Assembly: GCF_024166365.1 (NCBI RefSeq)
Contig: NC_064827.1
Coordinates: 15,789,001 to 15,853,000 of the forward strand
Direction: 5' to 3'
Length of the DNA stretch: 64,000 nucleotides
From: Elephas maximus indicus
Lineage: Eukaryota; Chordata; Mammalia; Proboscidea; Elephantidae
Each line of letters begins with the position of its first letter. Within the stretch, counting starts at the first letter, position 1. Shown one piece after another: positions 62,970 to 64,000 of this stretch. The notes under the pieces are model-generated. The model was not told the DNA's origin. It was given only the letters and a program-made list of their open reading frames with translations, and did no database searches. Made by a program: the position numbers and the translations under genes.

Positions 62970-64000
62970 GTGGGTATCGTTTCCACTGCTGGGGTTCTCC
63001 TCCCTGTGGGTCGAATTCCTCCAGATCCAAGAGCCGTCCTTCCACTTCTGAGAATTTCTGGGGACTGGGGCCGGATGGGGGTGGGGGGAGGGTAGCATTA
63101 AAGCGCTCGCCTGTTAACCAAAAGATCAGCAGTTTAAACCCACCGACCGCTCCCTGGGAGCAAGATGTGGCAGTCTGCTCCCATAAAGATTACAGCCTTG
63201 GAAACCCTATGGGGCAGTTCTACTCTGTCCTGTAGGGTCGTTTAGAGTCAGAATCGACTCGACCGCAACAGCTTTTTGGGGGAGTAGAATTCTCTGATCC
63301 CCTCTAACTCTGATTATTGCTTCTGACAAATTCTTTCTCTACATGATGTTCTTGCAACCCTTCCCTTGTCTCTGCCCAGGCATCCACCCCAACCAGGACC
63401 TTGGCCTGTCTCTGATTCCACGCAAACTTGCACACCTGGCTATTGTGTGTAGCTGAGCACCGATGGTTTATGGTCGCAGGGGATGGTTTTGTGGTCCCTT
63501 GCGTGGTGAACCACGGCATCTGGACGCCCTAGTTCTTATCCATCCCTCCGGGGATCCTCACAAGTTCTGCTCCTCTGCTTAGTGGCCTGTTCCTCCCACC
63601 TGCCCTGTCATCCCTTTGCTCCCAGGTTGCCTGGAAACTCCAAGTTCTAATTCTGCAGTACGGAGCAACCCAGCAGACCCAGGATCCATCCACCTCTCAG
63701 CGCACAAAAGCCCACCTGGTTTTTAACAGGCTCCACCCTTGTCGGGCAGCCATTGTGGCTTTCTAGAACTTTTTCATCTTTATTCATATGAGCAGGGATT
63801 TACACAATGACACAGTCCATTCTTCCGGCAGCAGGATCTTCCAAGAATGGGGACTGTCAGCTGAGAGTATCAACTATAAAAAGTAGGCCAGTTTTCAGTA
63901 ACCTTGCTTCCAAAGCCAGGAAGCAGTAAAGCAGCCAAAGTAAGCAATAGAAAGAAAGGAGAGTTGCTATTTATTACCTCTTTACCTTCCTACCTGTCTG
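62970..64000 (+). other. MLANA: MLANA intron 3 (partial)
   Basis: It starts with donor GTGGGT. Apart from one SINE at 63092-63278 it looks single copy. I searched by eye for the exon 4 sequence expected to encode a DKSLHVG-like start and did not find it. Confidence 0.75.
63092..63278 (+). mobile_element. AfroSINE, long-body subtype
   Basis: TAAAGCGCTCGCCTGTTAAC, GCAGTTTAAACCCACCGACC, GTGGCAGTCTGCTCCCATAA and tail GAATCGACTCGACCGCAACA. Confidence 0.85.

Noticed and set aside
63360-63480. Possible MLANA exon 4
   Set aside because: An acceptor-like CTGCCCAG occurs at 63373-63380, but the following sequence does not encode the expected DKSLHVG-like continuation in any frame.

Overview
This is nuclear DNA from a placental mammal, almost certainly an afrotherian and most likely an elephant. 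Evidence for this: split genes with GT/AG introns, a CpG-island promoter, pan-mammalian fossil repeats (MIR, L2, MER5, MLT1, L1), and very many copies of the Afrotheria-specific tRNA-derived SINE and its RTE-type LINE partner. The two families share the same 3' end, 'GACTCGACGGCACCTAACAA'. There are no bacterial, plasmid or phage features.

Two genes are recognisable, both incomplete and arranged head to head. At the left edge is the 5' end of ERMP1 (ER metallopeptidase 1) on the minus strand: exon 2 at 17-318 and exon 1 at 1805-2130, with a CpG island and promoter out to about 2360. At the right edge is the 5' half of MLANA (Melan-A/MART-1) on the plus strand: a probable non-coding exon 1 ending at 55734, exon 2 with the start codon at 58312-58388, and exon 3 encoding the transmembrane segment at 62873-62969. 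Their order and orientation match human 9p24.1, where these genes are neighbours about 55-60 kb apart. I recognise no other protein-coding gene. The remaining open reading frames are chance frames in the GC-rich island, transposon remnants or low-complexity DNA.

The roughly 53 kb between the genes is a layered record of transposition. It contains five decayed RTE LINE pieces longer than 450 bp on either strand, plus two long ones (32.2-35.1 and 39.8-42.3 kb) that keep endonuclease and reverse-transcriptase remnants. It also contains internally deleted RTE derivatives, dozens of AfroSINE-like copies, a tRNA-Gly-headed SINE family, MaLR/ERVL LTRs (two with clear 5-bp target-site duplications), L1, L2 and MIR fossils, and a 540-bp purine-only tandem array at 29.3-29.9 kb. 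Two hAT-like DNA-transposon families are visible: a palindromic family with three copies (9.4, 26.9 and 59.6 kb), and a 540-bp element in MLANA intron 2 (61501-62040) flanked by a 7/8-matching target duplication.

The most useful non-gene observations are the hAT-like families with their target duplications, one interrupting a separate dispersed repeat; tRNA-Gly SINEs carrying long poly-T tracts between the A and B boxes; a recent exact ~150-bp tandem duplication; and substitutions in the elephant-type MLANA segment that corresponds to the human immunodominant melanoma peptide. I found no evidence of a novel multi-gene system. Repeat boundaries are read by eye and are generally good to about 5-20 bp.
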